64,000 bases of DNA from Sphingomonas hominis (GTDB lineage: Bacteria > Pseudomonadota > Alphaproteobacteria > Sphingomonadales > Sphingomonadaceae). The notes below the pieces were generated by a model that saw only the letters and a list, made by a program, of their open reading frames with translations, made no database searches and was not told where the DNA came from. The stretch's first letter is position 1. Each line of letters starts with the position of its first letter. The stretch spans positions 248,001 to 312,000 of the forward strand of contig NZ_JABULH010000005.1 of NCBI RefSeq assembly GCF_013328205.1, given 5' to 3'. This document shows, piece after piece, positions 28,253 through 36,438 of the stretch. A program made the translations under genes and the position numbers.

Positions 28253-28959
28253 GCGCGGCGCGGGTCGGGGCGGCGCGCGCGCTGGTGCTCAGGCCCGAGC
28301 CGGGCAATGCGCGCACGGTGGCGGCGCTGCGCGTGCGCGGGGTGGCGGCGATCGGCGTGCCGTTGTTCGCAGTGCGCGCGCTCGACTGGACGGTGCCCGA
28401 CGCGGGTGCGTTCGATGCATTGCTGCTGACCAGCGCCAACGCAGTGCGCGTCGGCGGCGCGGGGCTCGCGGCACTGGCGGCGCTGCCGGTGGTGGCGGTG
28501 GGTGCTGCGACCGCGGCGGCGGCACGGGCGGCGGGGTTGCGCGTCGCGGTGACGGGCGACGGCGACGCGGCGACGGCGGTCGCGGCGGCGGGGGGAGCGT
28601 TCCCGCGGCTGCTCCATCTGGCGGGACGCGAGCACGTCGAACTGCCCGGCGTGGCGCGCGTCATCACCTACGCGAGCGAGCATGTCGCGGTTGCGCCCGG
28701 CGCGTTGTCGGCGGCGGTGGACGGCGTGGTGCTGCTTCACTCTGCGCGCGCGGCGGCGCGTTTCGCCGAACTAGCCGCCGACCTGCCGCGCGATCGGGTG
28801 CGAGTGGCGGCGTTGAGCGCGAGCGTCGCCGACGCGGCGGGCACGGGCTGGGCGCGCGTCGCGGTCGCCGACGCGCCGAACGACGCGCGGCTGATCGAGG
28901 CGGCGATGCGCGCGATTGACCCGACGTGCGGGCGCGGGGATAACGCCCGGCATGAGTGA
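28249..28959 (+). CDS. hemD: Uroporphyrinogen-III synthase
   Basis: Cyclises hydroxymethylbilane to uroporphyrinogen III. This family is poorly conserved; the assignment rests on position (GTG at 28249 overlapping the hemC stop) and on features such as VLRPEPGNARTVAAL (N-terminal segment), LLLTSANAVR near residue 60 and the HSARAAARFAEL motif near residue 162. 236 aa is normal. Its last 8 bases overlap the next ORF. Very Ala-rich, with high third-position G. Confidence 0.88.
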   Translation: MSAARVGAARALVLRPEPGNARTVAALRVRGVAAIGVPLFAVRALDWTVPDAGAFDALLLTSANAVRVGGAGLAALAALPVVAVGAATAAAARAAGLRVAVTGDGDAATAVAAAGGAFPRLLHLAGREHVELPGVARVITYASEHVAVAPGALSAAVDGVVLLHSARAAARFAELAADLPRDRVRVAALSASVADAAGTGWARVAVADAPNDARLIEAAMRAIDPTCGRGDNARHE

Positions 28960-29842
28960 CGACCATCCGTTCGGCAGCCGCCCGCGGCGATCGCGGTTCG
29001 GGCCGGCGGTGCTGATCGCGGCGCTCGCGCTGGCGCTCGGGCTGGGATTGATGATCTTCGCGATCCGCGACGAGCCGGGCTGGCTGCGCCGCGGCACCAC
29101 GCAGGCAGCCGCGCCCGCGCGCGCGCCGGTGCAGCAGACGCAAGCGCCCGCGACGATCGACGCGCAGACCTTGTCCGAACGCGAAACCTCGCTCGCGGCG
29201 CAGATCGCCAGCCTGGAAGCGCGCGCGGCCACGCTCGGCACCAGCGCGGCGGACGCGGAAACGCGCGCCGGCCGCGCCGAGGCGATCCTGATCGCCTTTG
29301 CCGCCAGGCGCGCGATCGACCGCGGGCTGGGGCTGGGATATCTAGAGGAGCAGTTGCGCGCGCGCTTCGCCAACAACCCGCGCGAGGCCGCGGCGGTGAT
29401 TCGCGCGTCGCGCAACCCGGTGACGCTGGAGGATCTGCGCCAGGGGCTCGACGCTGCCGCGCCGGTGCTGGTCGCGCGCGAGAGCGACTGGTGGGCGGGC
29501 CTGGGCGCCGAACTGCGCAACCTGGTAGTGATCCACGAGGCGGGAACGCCGTCGCCGCTGCCTGCCGACCGACTGGCGCGGGTCAGGCGGATGATCGACG
29601 CGGGCAACGTGGAGGGTGCGCTGAGCGAGGCGAAGCGCCTGCCCGGTGCGGCGAACGCGGCGAACTGGACCGCGGCGGCGCAGCGCTACGTCGACGCGCA
29701 CCGCGCACTCGACCAGCTGGAGACGAACGCGATCGTCGGTCAGGTGACGCAGCCCGCGCCGCCGCTGCCTGCGATCACCGCGCCCGCACCGACGATCGCG
29801 CCCCAGCCCGCGCCGACCGCTGATTTGGGCAATTACCTGTAA
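28952..29842 (+). CDS. Mitofilin/Mic60-like inner-membrane protein
   Basis: The ATG at 28952 (inside the hemD end) gives 296 aa. Architecture: short charged N-terminus, one membrane segment (about 27-46), an Ala/Pro/Gln linker, a predicted coiled coil (about 76-115: TLSERETSLAAQIASLEARA), and a helical C-terminal region with ARVRRMIDAGNVEGALSEAK and AANWTAAAQRYVDAHRALDQL. This order and the placement directly behind hemD match the alphaproteobacterial mitofilin (alphaMic60) proteins, relatives of the mitochondrial crista-junction protein. Ends in a Pro-rich tail. Homology is inferred from architecture and synteny, not from a search. Confidence 0.7.
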   Translation: MSDDHPFGSRPRRSRFGPAVLIAALALALGLGLMIFAIRDEPGWLRRGTTQAAAPARAPVQQTQAPATIDAQTLSERETSLAAQIASLEARAATLGTSAADAETRAGRAEAILIAFAARRAIDRGLGLGYLEEQLRARFANNPREAAAVIRASRNPVTLEDLRQGLDAAAPVLVARESDWWAGLGAELRNLVVIHEAGTPSPLPADRLARVRRMIDAGNVEGALSEAKRLPGAANAANWTAAAQRYVDAHRALDQLETNAIVGQVTQPAPPLPAITAPAPTIAPQPAPTADLGNYL

Positions 29843-29889
29843 CCGCCGGCGGCTGCGCGCGGCGGAGCGACTGATCGCGAGAGAGGGGC

Positions 29890-30182
29890 TTGCTGGCGAT
29901 CCTGGCAGTGCCGCTCTCGTCAGCCGAGTCGAGTTGGTCGGCACCGGGTACGCCCACCTCATTGCGCGCATCGAGGTTGTCGAAAGGGCCTGCAACGCCC
30001 GACGCTGTCGCGCGGCGCTGATCGCGGGCGGCGGGCGGGTAATGCTCGACAGCAGCTATGGCACGATACGCCCAGAAAGTGGCGTGCCGCACTGGGTGGC
30101 CGAACGCTGGCGGTTGGCGAGCATCACCAAACAGGTCACGGCGACGCTGCTGCTGCACGATCACGTCGACGCGCACGACTAG
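29890..30182 (+). pseudogene. Remnant of a serine beta-lactamase-like hydrolase
   Basis: Decayed gene. In one frame from a TTG at 29890 (Shine-Dalgarno GAGAGAGG just upstream) there is a signal-peptide-like LLAILAVPLSSAES, stopping at 30021. The other frame continues with AALIAGGGRVMLDSSYGTI and RLASITKQVTATLLL, which is the N-terminal region of class C beta-lactamase/serine-hydrolase proteins including the SxxK active site (Ser-Ile-Thr-Lys). A stop follows at 30180-30182, after which the remaining roughly 250-300 residues of the family are missing. So there is at least one frameshift and a 3' truncation. Confidence 0.65.
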
Positions 30183-30391
30183 CCGGTCGTGGTTGGTGCA
30201 ATCGTTCTGACGCTGCGGCAATCGCGACGCATCACGGCGGGTTGCCCGATCCTGATGCAACCGCGGTCAACTAAGAGGGGGTGCCTGCCTGCTACACGCG
30301 CGTCGCGGGTGCGGCAGTGGGTTAGCGGGTAGTACCGGGCCACGCCGCGGCAGAGCCGCGTCGTCAGTCGACGCTTTGCGTCGCTGGCCGG
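30183..30391. other. Non-coding stretch 5' of the tRNA-side hairpin
   Basis: About 210 bases with no gene seen. It contains small inverted repeats (CGCGGCAGAGCCGCG near 30344-30360), but nothing with a clear function. It lies between the decayed hydrolase and the large hairpin. Confidence 0.45.
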
Positions 30392-30439
30392 GCGTGTTGC
30401 TGGTTCGCGAAATAGCGCCGCTATTTCGCGGCAACACGC
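30392..30439 (-). terminator. Two-tier hairpin abutting the tRNA-Gly 3' end
   Basis: Outer arms GCGTGTTGC (30392-30400) and GCAACACGC (30431-30439) enclose inner arms CGCGAAATAGCG (30406-30417) and CGCTATTTCGCG (30419-30430), with a one-base loop and a 5-base bulge. The hairpin begins exactly next to the encoded CCA of the tRNA. It lacks a T-tract, so it may be a terminator, a processing signal, or the remains of an inserted element. Confidence 0.6.
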
Positions 30440-30514
30440 TGGAGCGGGCGAAGGGATTCGAACCCTCGACCCCAACCTTGGCAAGGTTGTGCTCTACCCC
30501 TGAGCTACGCCCGC
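30440..30514 (-). tRNA. tRNA-Gly (anticodon GCC)
   Basis: Cloverleaf on the minus strand: acceptor GCGGGCG (from 30514) pairs with CGCCCGC before an encoded CCA (30442-30440). The D arm reads TAGCTCAGGGGTAGAGCA, the anticodon stem CAACC with loop TTGCCAA (anticodon GCC), and the T arm GAGGGTTCGAATCCCTT. Spurious plus-strand ORFs over it are antisense reads. Confidence 0.97.
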
Positions 30515-30707
30515 TCTGGCGCCTTCGGATCGGAGTGGCGAGAAGCCGTTCCGATCGGGGAGCGGCGCCACTAGCATCGGCCCTGGGGGTCGGCAATAGC
30601 CAATTTCGCGTGGGCGACATTTTTGCGTGAGGAAAGGGCCGCCGCGGGCAAATGGATGCCGTCGCTCGATTGACCGCGATCAATGCGATGGATACCCGCC
30701 TGTAGCC

Positions 30708-31418
30708 ATGACCGCCCCGACCATCCTGCTCGTCGAGGACGATCCGTCGCTTCGCATGCTGACCGCGCGTGCGTTGCAGGAGAACGGCTTCCTCGTCCGC
30801 CCCGCTTCCGCCGCGCCCGAAATGTGGCTCGCGCTGGAAAACGGCCCCGTCGACCTCGTGCTGCTCGACATCATGCTGCCGGGCACCAGCGGCATCGACC
30901 TGTGCCGCACGCTGCGCCAGAAAAGCGACGTGCCGATCATCTTCATGTCGGCACGCGCGAGCGAGACCGACCGCGTCGTCGGATTGGAGCTCGGCGCGGA
31001 CGATTACATCGCCAAGCCGTTCGGCACGCGCGAGCTCGTCGCGCGCGTCCGCGCGGTGCTGCGCCGCCCGCCGATGGACCGGCTGGCGGGTAGCGCGGAA
31101 CAGGGCGTGCTGACCTTTGACGGTTGGACGATCAACCTGCCCCGGCGCGAGCTGACCAGCCCGACGGGCGCGATCGTCGATTTGACCGGCGCGGAGTTCG
31201 ACCTGCTGGTCGTGCTCGCCGACCATGCGCAGCGCGTGATCGCGCGCGAACGCTTGATCGAATTGTCGCGCACGCGGCTGGGCGACAGTTCGGACCGCTC
31301 GATCGACGTGCTGGTCAGCCGCTTGCGCCGCAAGCTGGGCAGTGCCGGAACCCCCGCGCCGATCGTCACGGTGCGCGGCGTCGGCTACATGCTGAACGTC
31401 GCGGTCGAGCGCCAGTAA
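30708..31418 (+). CDS. OmpR-family response regulator
   Basis: DNA-binding response regulator of a two-component system. The ATG at 30708 gives 236 aa. Receiver domain residues 1-120 with acidic pair VEDD near 9-12, phospho-acceptor Asp in LVLLDIMLPGTSGID near 54, and the Lys in DDYIAKPFGTREL near 105. The C-terminal winged helix (about 135-232) ends in VRGVGYMLNV, as in OmpR/PhoB proteins. The sensor kinase follows after 37 bases. Signal and targets are unknown; the neighbouring SulP and porin genes are candidates. Confidence 0.93.
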   Translation: MTAPTILLVEDDPSLRMLTARALQENGFLVRPASAAPEMWLALENGPVDLVLLDIMLPGTSGIDLCRTLRQKSDVPIIFMSARASETDRVVGLELGADDYIAKPFGTRELVARVRAVLRRPPMDRLAGSAEQGVLTFDGWTINLPRRELTSPTGAIVDLTGAEFDLLVVLADHAQRVIARERLIELSRTRLGDSSDRSIDVLVSRLRRKLGSAGTPAPIVTVRGVGYMLNVAVERQ

Positions 31419-31455
31419 CCATGCACGCGCGCCGGTCGCCGCGACGGAGCCGCGC

Positions 31456-32766
31456 GTGCGGCTGCTGAAGCGTCCGGCCGGGCTGCTGGGGCAGGTGGTT
31501 GCGATCCTGCTCATCACGCTGCTGATCGAGTTCGGCGCCAGCACCTTGCTGTACGAGCGCGCCAGCAGTTTCGCGGTCCGCGACGACGAGGCCAATCGCT
31601 TGGCCGAGCATCTGGTGATCAGCCGCCGCCTGATCGGCGAGCGCGCGCCCGCGCAGCGCGGCACGATGGCAGCGGAGCTGACCACCGACCGCTACGCGTT
31701 GATCTGGTCGCCCACTCCGCACTCGACCCCGCGCATCGCCCCCGCGCTCGATGAGATGCAGCGCCAGGTGATCGAATGGGAGCCGTCGTTACGCGACGCG
31801 CGTCTCACGCTGCGGCTGTTGTCGCCCGGGCGTCGATCGGTGGTGACCGGGGGCATGCGGCTGGCCGATGGCAGTTGGGTGTATTTCCGCACGCGCGAGC
31901 CGCTGGCGGGGATCAGCTTCACCGCCGAGCGGATCGCGCTGGCGCTGATCCCGGCAATCGCGCTGATGGTGCTGGCGGGCGTTGCGCTCAGGCGGAGTTT
32001 CCGCCCCTTACGGATGCTGGCGGCGGCGGCCGACCGCGTCGGGCACGGCGCGGTGGAGCCGGTCGCGGTCGATGGGCCGGGCGAGGTGCGCCGGGTGATC
32101 TCCGCGTTCAACGACATGCAGGAGCGTATCCGCGCGCTGATCGCGGGACGGACGCAGGCGCTGGCCGCGGTCGGCCACGACCTGCGCACCCCGCTGGCGC
32201 GGCTGCACCTGCGCACCGAAGCGCTGCCGCGCGACGAGACGCGCGAGGCGATCCTGCACGACGTCGCCGAGATGGAAGCGATGATCACCTCGCTGCTCGC
32301 CTTCCTCGGCGGTGCCGACCCGGAGGCGCCGTCGATGGTCGACCTGGCGGTGCTGTGCGAAACGGTGATCGACGACGCCGCCGACCGCGGCGCCGATGCG
32401 CGCTACGACGGGCCCGATCACCTGGAGGTGCGCGTACGCCGGCTGTCGATCAAGCGCGCGATGACCAATTTGGTCGAGAATGCGCTGCATTACGGATCGG
32501 TCGTCACGCTGACGCTGGCGCGTGAAGCGGCAGGCGTCGTGATACGCGTGGCCGACAATGGCCCCGGCATCCCGGACGACAAGCTGCACGAAGTGCTCGA
32601 ACCATTCGTGCGACTCGATCCCGCACGCGGCCGCGACACGGTGGGGTTCGGGCTCGGCCTGTCGATCGTCGCGAAGGCGGTGGCGGACGAGGGCGGCACG
32701 TTGACGCTATCCAACCGACGCGAGGGCGGGCTCGAAGCCTGTATCCTGCTGCCGGACATACAATGA
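31456..32766 (+). CDS. Sensor histidine kinase (EnvZ-like)
   Basis: The GTG at 31456 (VRLLKRPAGLLGQVV), with GGAG a few bases upstream, gives 436 aa. TM1 is at about 10-32, a periplasmic sensor region at 33-155, TM2 at about 158-178, then HAMP (to about 230). HisKA has the phospho-acceptor His in AVGHDLRTPLARLHLR (about 238). The ATPase domain has NLVENALHYG (N box), DNGPGIPDD (G1) and VGFGLGLSIVAK (G2). The short sensor domain and EnvZ-like layout suggest an envelope or osmotic cue, but this is inference. Pairs with the regulator at 30708. Confidence 0.92.
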   Translation: MRLLKRPAGLLGQVVAILLITLLIEFGASTLLYERASSFAVRDDEANRLAEHLVISRRLIGERAPAQRGTMAAELTTDRYALIWSPTPHSTPRIAPALDEMQRQVIEWEPSLRDARLTLRLLSPGRRSVVTGGMRLADGSWVYFRTREPLAGISFTAERIALALIPAIALMVLAGVALRRSFRPLRMLAAAADRVGHGAVEPVAVDGPGEVRRVISAFNDMQERIRALIAGRTQALAAVGHDLRTPLARLHLRTEALPRDETREAILHDVAEMEAMITSLLAFLGGADPEAPSMVDLAVLCETVIDDAADRGADARYDGPDHLEVRVRRLSIKRAMTNLVENALHYGSVVTLTLAREAAGVVIRVADNGPGIPDDKLHEVLEPFVRLDPARGRDTVGFGLGLSIVAKAVADEGGTLTLSNRREGGLEACILLPDIQ

Positions 32767-32837
32767 AACGGAACGGCGTAACCGCAGCAACGCCCCGTTG
32801 ATATCCGTTCACATTGGTCTCGTCAGGAGAGGTCGCC

Positions 32838-32879
32838 GTGAACAAGATGCGCAGCTATTTTCAGGTCGTCGTGCGATGA
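32838..32879 (+). CDS. Translationally coupled 13-residue leader ORF before sulP
   Basis: GTG at 32838 behind a strong AGGAGAGG (32826-32833) encodes VNKMRSYFQVVVR and stops at TGA 32877-32879, overlapping the sulP start as ATGA. sulP has no Shine-Dalgarno of its own at that position, so its translation probably depends on this leader. No known attenuator motif is recognised. Confidence 0.55.
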   Translation: MNKMRSYFQVVVR

Positions 32880-34429
32880 AACACGACGTGATCGCCCGGC
32901 CCGGCGTCTCGGTGCCGTCCCGCCAGTTCCTCGCGCGTGACGTCACGGCGTCGATCGTCGTGTTCCTGGTGGCCATGCCCTTGTGCATGGGGATCGCGGT
33001 CGCCTCCGGCGTGTCGCCGGAGAAGGGGCTGATCACCGGCATCATCGGCGGCATCGTCGTGGGGCTGCTCGCGGGCTCGCCGCTGCAGGTCAGCGGTCCG
33101 GCCGCCGGCCTCGCCGTCATCGTCTACGAGCTGGTGCGTGATCAGGGGCTGAGCGCGCTCGGCCCGATCCTGCTGCTCGCCGGTGCGATCCAGTTGGCAG
33201 CCGGTATCTTCCGCCTCGGCGGCTGGTTCCGCGCGATCTCGCCCGCGGTGGTGCACGGCATGCTCGCCGGGATCGGTGTGCTGATCGTCGCCGGACAATT
33301 CCACGTCCTGTTCGACGCCAAGCCGTTGCCGAGCGGATTGCAGAACCTGTCGGCCGCGCCGGCACGCCTGTTCGGCCTGTCGCCGTTCAACCTGGAGGCG
33401 ACCGAGATCGCCTTCGCGATCGGCCTGTCGACGATCCTCGCGATGCTGGGTTGGGAGAAGCTGCGTCCGGCGTCGCTGCGGCTGGTACCCGGCGCGCTGG
33501 TCGGCGTGCTGACCGGCACGCTGCTGGCGGTCGTGCTCGGGCTCGACGTCGCGCGGGTGCAGGTGCCGGCCTCGATCACAGCGGCGATCGCGCCGCCGGC
33601 GGCGGGTTTCTGGGCGCAGTGGCTCAACCCGTCGATCCTGACCGCCGCGCTGGCGATCGCGTTCATCGCCTCGGCCGAGACGCTCTTGTCGGCCGCCGCG
33701 GTGGACAAGATGCACGACGGCGTGCGCACCGACTATAATAAGGAGCTGCGCGCACAAGGCGTCGGCAACATGCTGTGCGGGCTCGCCGGCTCCTTGCCGA
33801 TGACGGGCGTGATCGTGCGCTCGTCGGCCAACGTGCAGGCCGGCGCGGCGACGCGGCTGTCGGCGATCCTGCACGGTGCGTGGATCCTGGGCTTCGTCGC
33901 GATCCTGCCGTGGTTGCTGCGCGAGATCCCGATGGCGGCGCTGGGCGCGATCTTGGTCGTCACCGGATTTCGCCTCGTCAGCCTCGACCATGCCAAGCAT
34001 CTGGCGCGCGATCACGGTGTCCTGCCGGTGCTGATCTGGGCGGCGACGCTGATCACCGTCGTGACCACCGACCTGCTGACCGGCGTGCTGGTCGGCATCG
34101 CGCTGACCACGCTGGAGCTGGTGCCGCACCTCAGCCGGCTGCGGCTAGGCGTTGTCGAGGCCGACGTGACCGAGAACGGCGCCGACCGCCACGACATCAC
34201 GCTGAACGGTACCGCAACCTTCCTGACGCTGCCGAAGCTGTCGGACACGCTCGACCGCGCGCCGGTCGGCATGCCGGTCAAGCTCGACGTGTCGGGTTTG
34301 CGCGCTGCCGACCACACCAGCGCGGAGATGCTGCGCGATTGGTTGCAGCGGCGTCGCCAGTCGGGAGGGGTGGTCGACATCACCGGCGCGCGTGGCAAGA
34401 TCGCCATACTGACTGCCGCGTCGCATTGA
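32876..34429 (+). CDS. SulP family inorganic anion transporter with STAS domain
   Basis: Inner-membrane anion permease (sulfate, bicarbonate or other anions; not distinguishable here). The ATG at 32876 gives 517 aa, with about 10-12 membrane helices over residues 20-420. Family motifs: MPLCMGIAVASGVSPEKGLITGIIGG (about 35-60), SGPAAGLAVIV (about 74-84) and IASAETLLSAAAVDKM near 261. The C-terminal STAS domain (about 435-517) includes KLDVSGLRAADHTSAEML. It follows the two-component system by 109 bases, and a terminator hairpin lies 25 bases after its stop. Confidence 0.92.
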   Translation: MKHDVIARPGVSVPSRQFLARDVTASIVVFLVAMPLCMGIAVASGVSPEKGLITGIIGGIVVGLLAGSPLQVSGPAAGLAVIVYELVRDQGLSALGPILLLAGAIQLAAGIFRLGGWFRAISPAVVHGMLAGIGVLIVAGQFHVLFDAKPLPSGLQNLSAAPARLFGLSPFNLEATEIAFAIGLSTILAMLGWEKLRPASLRLVPGALVGVLTGTLLAVVLGLDVARVQVPASITAAIAPPAAGFWAQWLNPSILTAALAIAFIASAETLLSAAAVDKMHDGVRTDYNKELRAQGVGNMLCGLAGSLPMTGVIVRSSANVQAGAATRLSAILHGAWILGFVAILPWLLREIPMAALGAILVVTGFRLVSLDHAKHLARDHGVLPVLIWAATLITVVTTDLLTGVLVGIALTTLELVPHLSRLRLGVVEADVTENGADRHDITLNGTATFLTLPKLSDTLDRAPVGMPVKLDVSGLRAADHTSAEMLRDWLQRRRQSGGVVDITGARGKIAILTAASH

Positions 34430-34453
34430 ATGCACGTTGCTGCTTGAAGTAAG

Positions 34454-34476
34454 CGAAAAGCGCGGATAGCTTTTCG
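34454..34476 (+). terminator. Terminator hairpin after sulP
   Basis: CGAAAAGC (34454-34461) and GCTTTTCG (34469-34476) form an 8-bp stem with a 7-base loop, 25 bases past the sulP stop. The T-rich right arm is followed by TTCG, so it is a modest intrinsic terminator. Confidence 0.65.
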
Positions 34477-34573
34477 TTCGCAGGTGCAGCACCGCCCGCC
34501 ACCATGGCGTTAGCCTGGGGTGAGAGCGGTGCGTCCCGCGAGCAGGAGGAGCCTCTACAACAAGGAGGTTCCC

Positions 34574-35425
34574 ATGAAGTACGTACTGTTATCCGCGCTG
34601 GTCCTGTCTGGACTCGCAACCCCTGCGCTGGCGCAGGAGGAAACCGCGCCGCCCAAGGCCGTCACCGTGTCGGGCAGTGTCGGGCTCGTCTCCGACTATC
34701 GTTTCCGCGGCGTGTCGCAATCGGACGAGCAGCTTGCTGTGCAAGGCGGCTTGACGATCGCGCACGAGAGCGGCGTTTATATCGGCACCTGGGGGTCGAA
34801 CCTCGCCGGCTGGGGCACGTTCGGCGGCGCCAACATGGAGCTCGACCTGATCGCGGGCTACAAGACGACGCTGAGTGAAGGCGTCGCGCTCGACGTCGGC
34901 GCGACCTGGTACATGTATCCCGGCGGGTTCAACAACACCGACTTCATCGAGCCCTATGCCAAGGTGTCGGGCACGATCGGGCCGGCGACCGTGCTGGCGG
35001 GCGTCGCCTATGCGCCCAAGCAGGAGGCGCTGGGCTCATGGTATTCTAACGGAGCGTCGGCGGCAGCGGGCGTGTACGACGATCCGGGCGACAAGAACGA
35101 CAACCTCTATCTGTGGACCGACGCCAGCGTCGGCGTGCCCAACACCGGGCTGACCGCCAAGGCGCACGTCGGCTTTTCCAAGGGGAACAAGGGGCTGGGG
35201 CCGTTCGCCACCAGCGTCGCGCCGACCGGCGAGTATATCGACTGGATGGCGGGCCTGGATTACGCGGTGCCGGGCACGCCGCTGACGCTTGGTGTCGCTT
35301 ATACCGATACCGACATCTCCAACCGCGAGGCGGCCTATCTGCGCCCGAGTTTCAGCAAAGGGCAGGACGGCACCGGCAACATTGCGGGATCGCAGGTCGT
35401 CTTCTCGCTGACCGCGGCCTTCTGA
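34574..35425 (+). CDS. TorF family putative outer-membrane porin
   Basis: The ATG at 34574 with AAGGAGG at 34561-34567 gives 283 aa. The signal peptide MKYVLLSALVLSGLATPALAQ is cut near residue 21. The mature start VTVSGSVGLVSDYRFRGVSQSD is the hallmark of the TorF/TIGR02001 family. Alternating beta-strands continue to a C-terminal VVFSLTAAF with a terminal Phe for Bam recognition. The substrate is unknown. Monocistronic: sulP ends at a terminator before it, and the following region has a palindrome. Confidence 0.9.
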   Translation: MKYVLLSALVLSGLATPALAQEETAPPKAVTVSGSVGLVSDYRFRGVSQSDEQLAVQGGLTIAHESGVYIGTWGSNLAGWGTFGGANMELDLIAGYKTTLSEGVALDVGATWYMYPGGFNNTDFIEPYAKVSGTIGPATVLAGVAYAPKQEALGSWYSNGASAAAGVYDDPGDKNDNLYLWTDASVGVPNTGLTAKAHVGFSKGNKGLGPFATSVAPTGEYIDWMAGLDYAVPGTPLTLGVAYTDTDISNREAAYLRPSFSKGQDGTGNIAGSQVVFSLTAAF

Positions 35426-35443
35426 CGCGTAAAGGCACGGGGC

Positions 35444-35479
35444 GGGGTTTGTATTCCCTCCCGGGAGGGGGGTTTGTAT
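35444..35479. repeat. Palindrome flanked by direct repeats between the porin and thioredoxin genes
   Basis: GGGGTTTGTAT occurs at 35444-35454 and 35469-35479, on either side of the perfect palindrome CCCTCCCGGGAGGG (35456-35469). It could be the porin terminator, an operator for the next operon, or both. Confidence 0.5.
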
Positions 35480-35526
35480 CCCCGTCCCCGTTCCCACATA
35501 AGGGCGCGCACGAACAGGAGCAGCCC

Positions 35527-36438
35527 TTGGCGACGTTAGGCATGTCACCGGCCGAGAAAGAGGCCATTCAGACTTTCCGCAGTGAGGTCGTCGAGCCGTC
35601 GATGACCAAGCTGGTCATCATCGATTTCTGGGCCGAATGGTGCGGGCCGTGCAAGGCGCTGACCCCGGTGCTCGAAAAGGTCGCCGCGGCCTACGCCGAC
35701 AAGGGCGTGGTGCTGGCCAAGGTCGATACTGACAAGAACCAGTTCATCGCCGCGCAATTCCAGATCAAGTCGATCCCGACTGTCTACGCGATGTTCCAGG
35801 GGCAGCTCGTCGCCGACCTGACGCCCGCGCGGACCGAGTCGCAATTGCGCACGATGCTCGACCAGTTGCTGCGCCAGTTGCCGATCACGGGCGAGGCGCA
35901 GTCGCAGGAGGCGGAGCTCGAGCCGCTGGTCCAGATGGGTGAGGACGTGCTCGCCTCTGGCGACGCCGAGCGTGCGCTGTCGATCTTCGACCAACTGGCC
36001 GAGATGGCGCCCGAGCATCACGCGGTCGTCTCGGGCCGCGTCCGCGCGCTCGTGGCGCTCGGCGCGACCGATGAGGCCGAGGCGATGATCGCCGCGCTGC
36101 CCGACGATCTCGCTCGCCTGCCCGATATCGAGCGCGCGCGCGCCGCGCTCGCGCTGGCGCGCTCCGCCCCCGCGGTCGACGATCTCGCCCCGCTGGAGGC
36201 CGCGGTGGCGGCGAACCCGGAGGATCACCAGGCGCGCTTCGACCTCGCCAATGCGCAGATGGCGGCGGGCAACCGCGACGCCGCCGCCGATGGCTTCCTC
36301 CACATCACCGCCGCCGATCGTGCGTGGAACGAGGGCGCGGCGAGGGCGCAACTGCTCAAGCTGTTCGAGGTCGTCGGGCTCGAGGACCCGTGGGTATCGG
36401 CGCAGCGTCGCCGGCTGTCGGCAATCCTGTTCGGATGA
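35527..36438 (+). CDS. Thioredoxin / co-chaperone of the CnoX (YbbN) type
   Basis: The TTG at 35527 has AGGAG at 35516-35520; 303 aa (an ATG at 35542 is an alternative). N-terminal thioredoxin domain (about 10-125) with active site WCGPCK at about 39-44 and the cis-Pro in SIPTVYAM near 80. The C-terminal half (about 135-300) is helical TPR-like ([27 protein letters not shown]), as in CnoX/YbbN. Unlike E. coli CnoX, it keeps a CxxC centre. First of three overlapping genes, with the Lon-domain protein and Trm112. Confidence 0.88.
   Translation: MATLGMSPAEKEAIQTFRSEVVEPSMTKLVIIDFWAEWCGPCKALTPVLEKVAAAYADKGVVLAKVDTDKNQFIAAQFQIKSIPTVYAMFQGQLVADLTPARTESQLRTMLDQLLRQLPITGEAQSQEAELEPLVQMGEDVLASGDAERALSIFDQLAEMAPEHHAVVSGRVRALVALGATDEAEAMIAALPDDLARLPDIERARAALALARSAPAVDDLAPLEAAVAANPEDHQARFDLANAQMAAGNRDAAADGFLHITAADRAWNEGAARAQLLKLFEVVGLEDPWVSAQRRRLSAILFG

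Noticed and set aside
30376-30630. Plus-strand ORF over the tRNA-Gly locus
   Set aside because: Its peptide (ERAKGFEPSTPTLARLCSTPELRP) is the well-known antisense translation of a tRNA and is not a gene.
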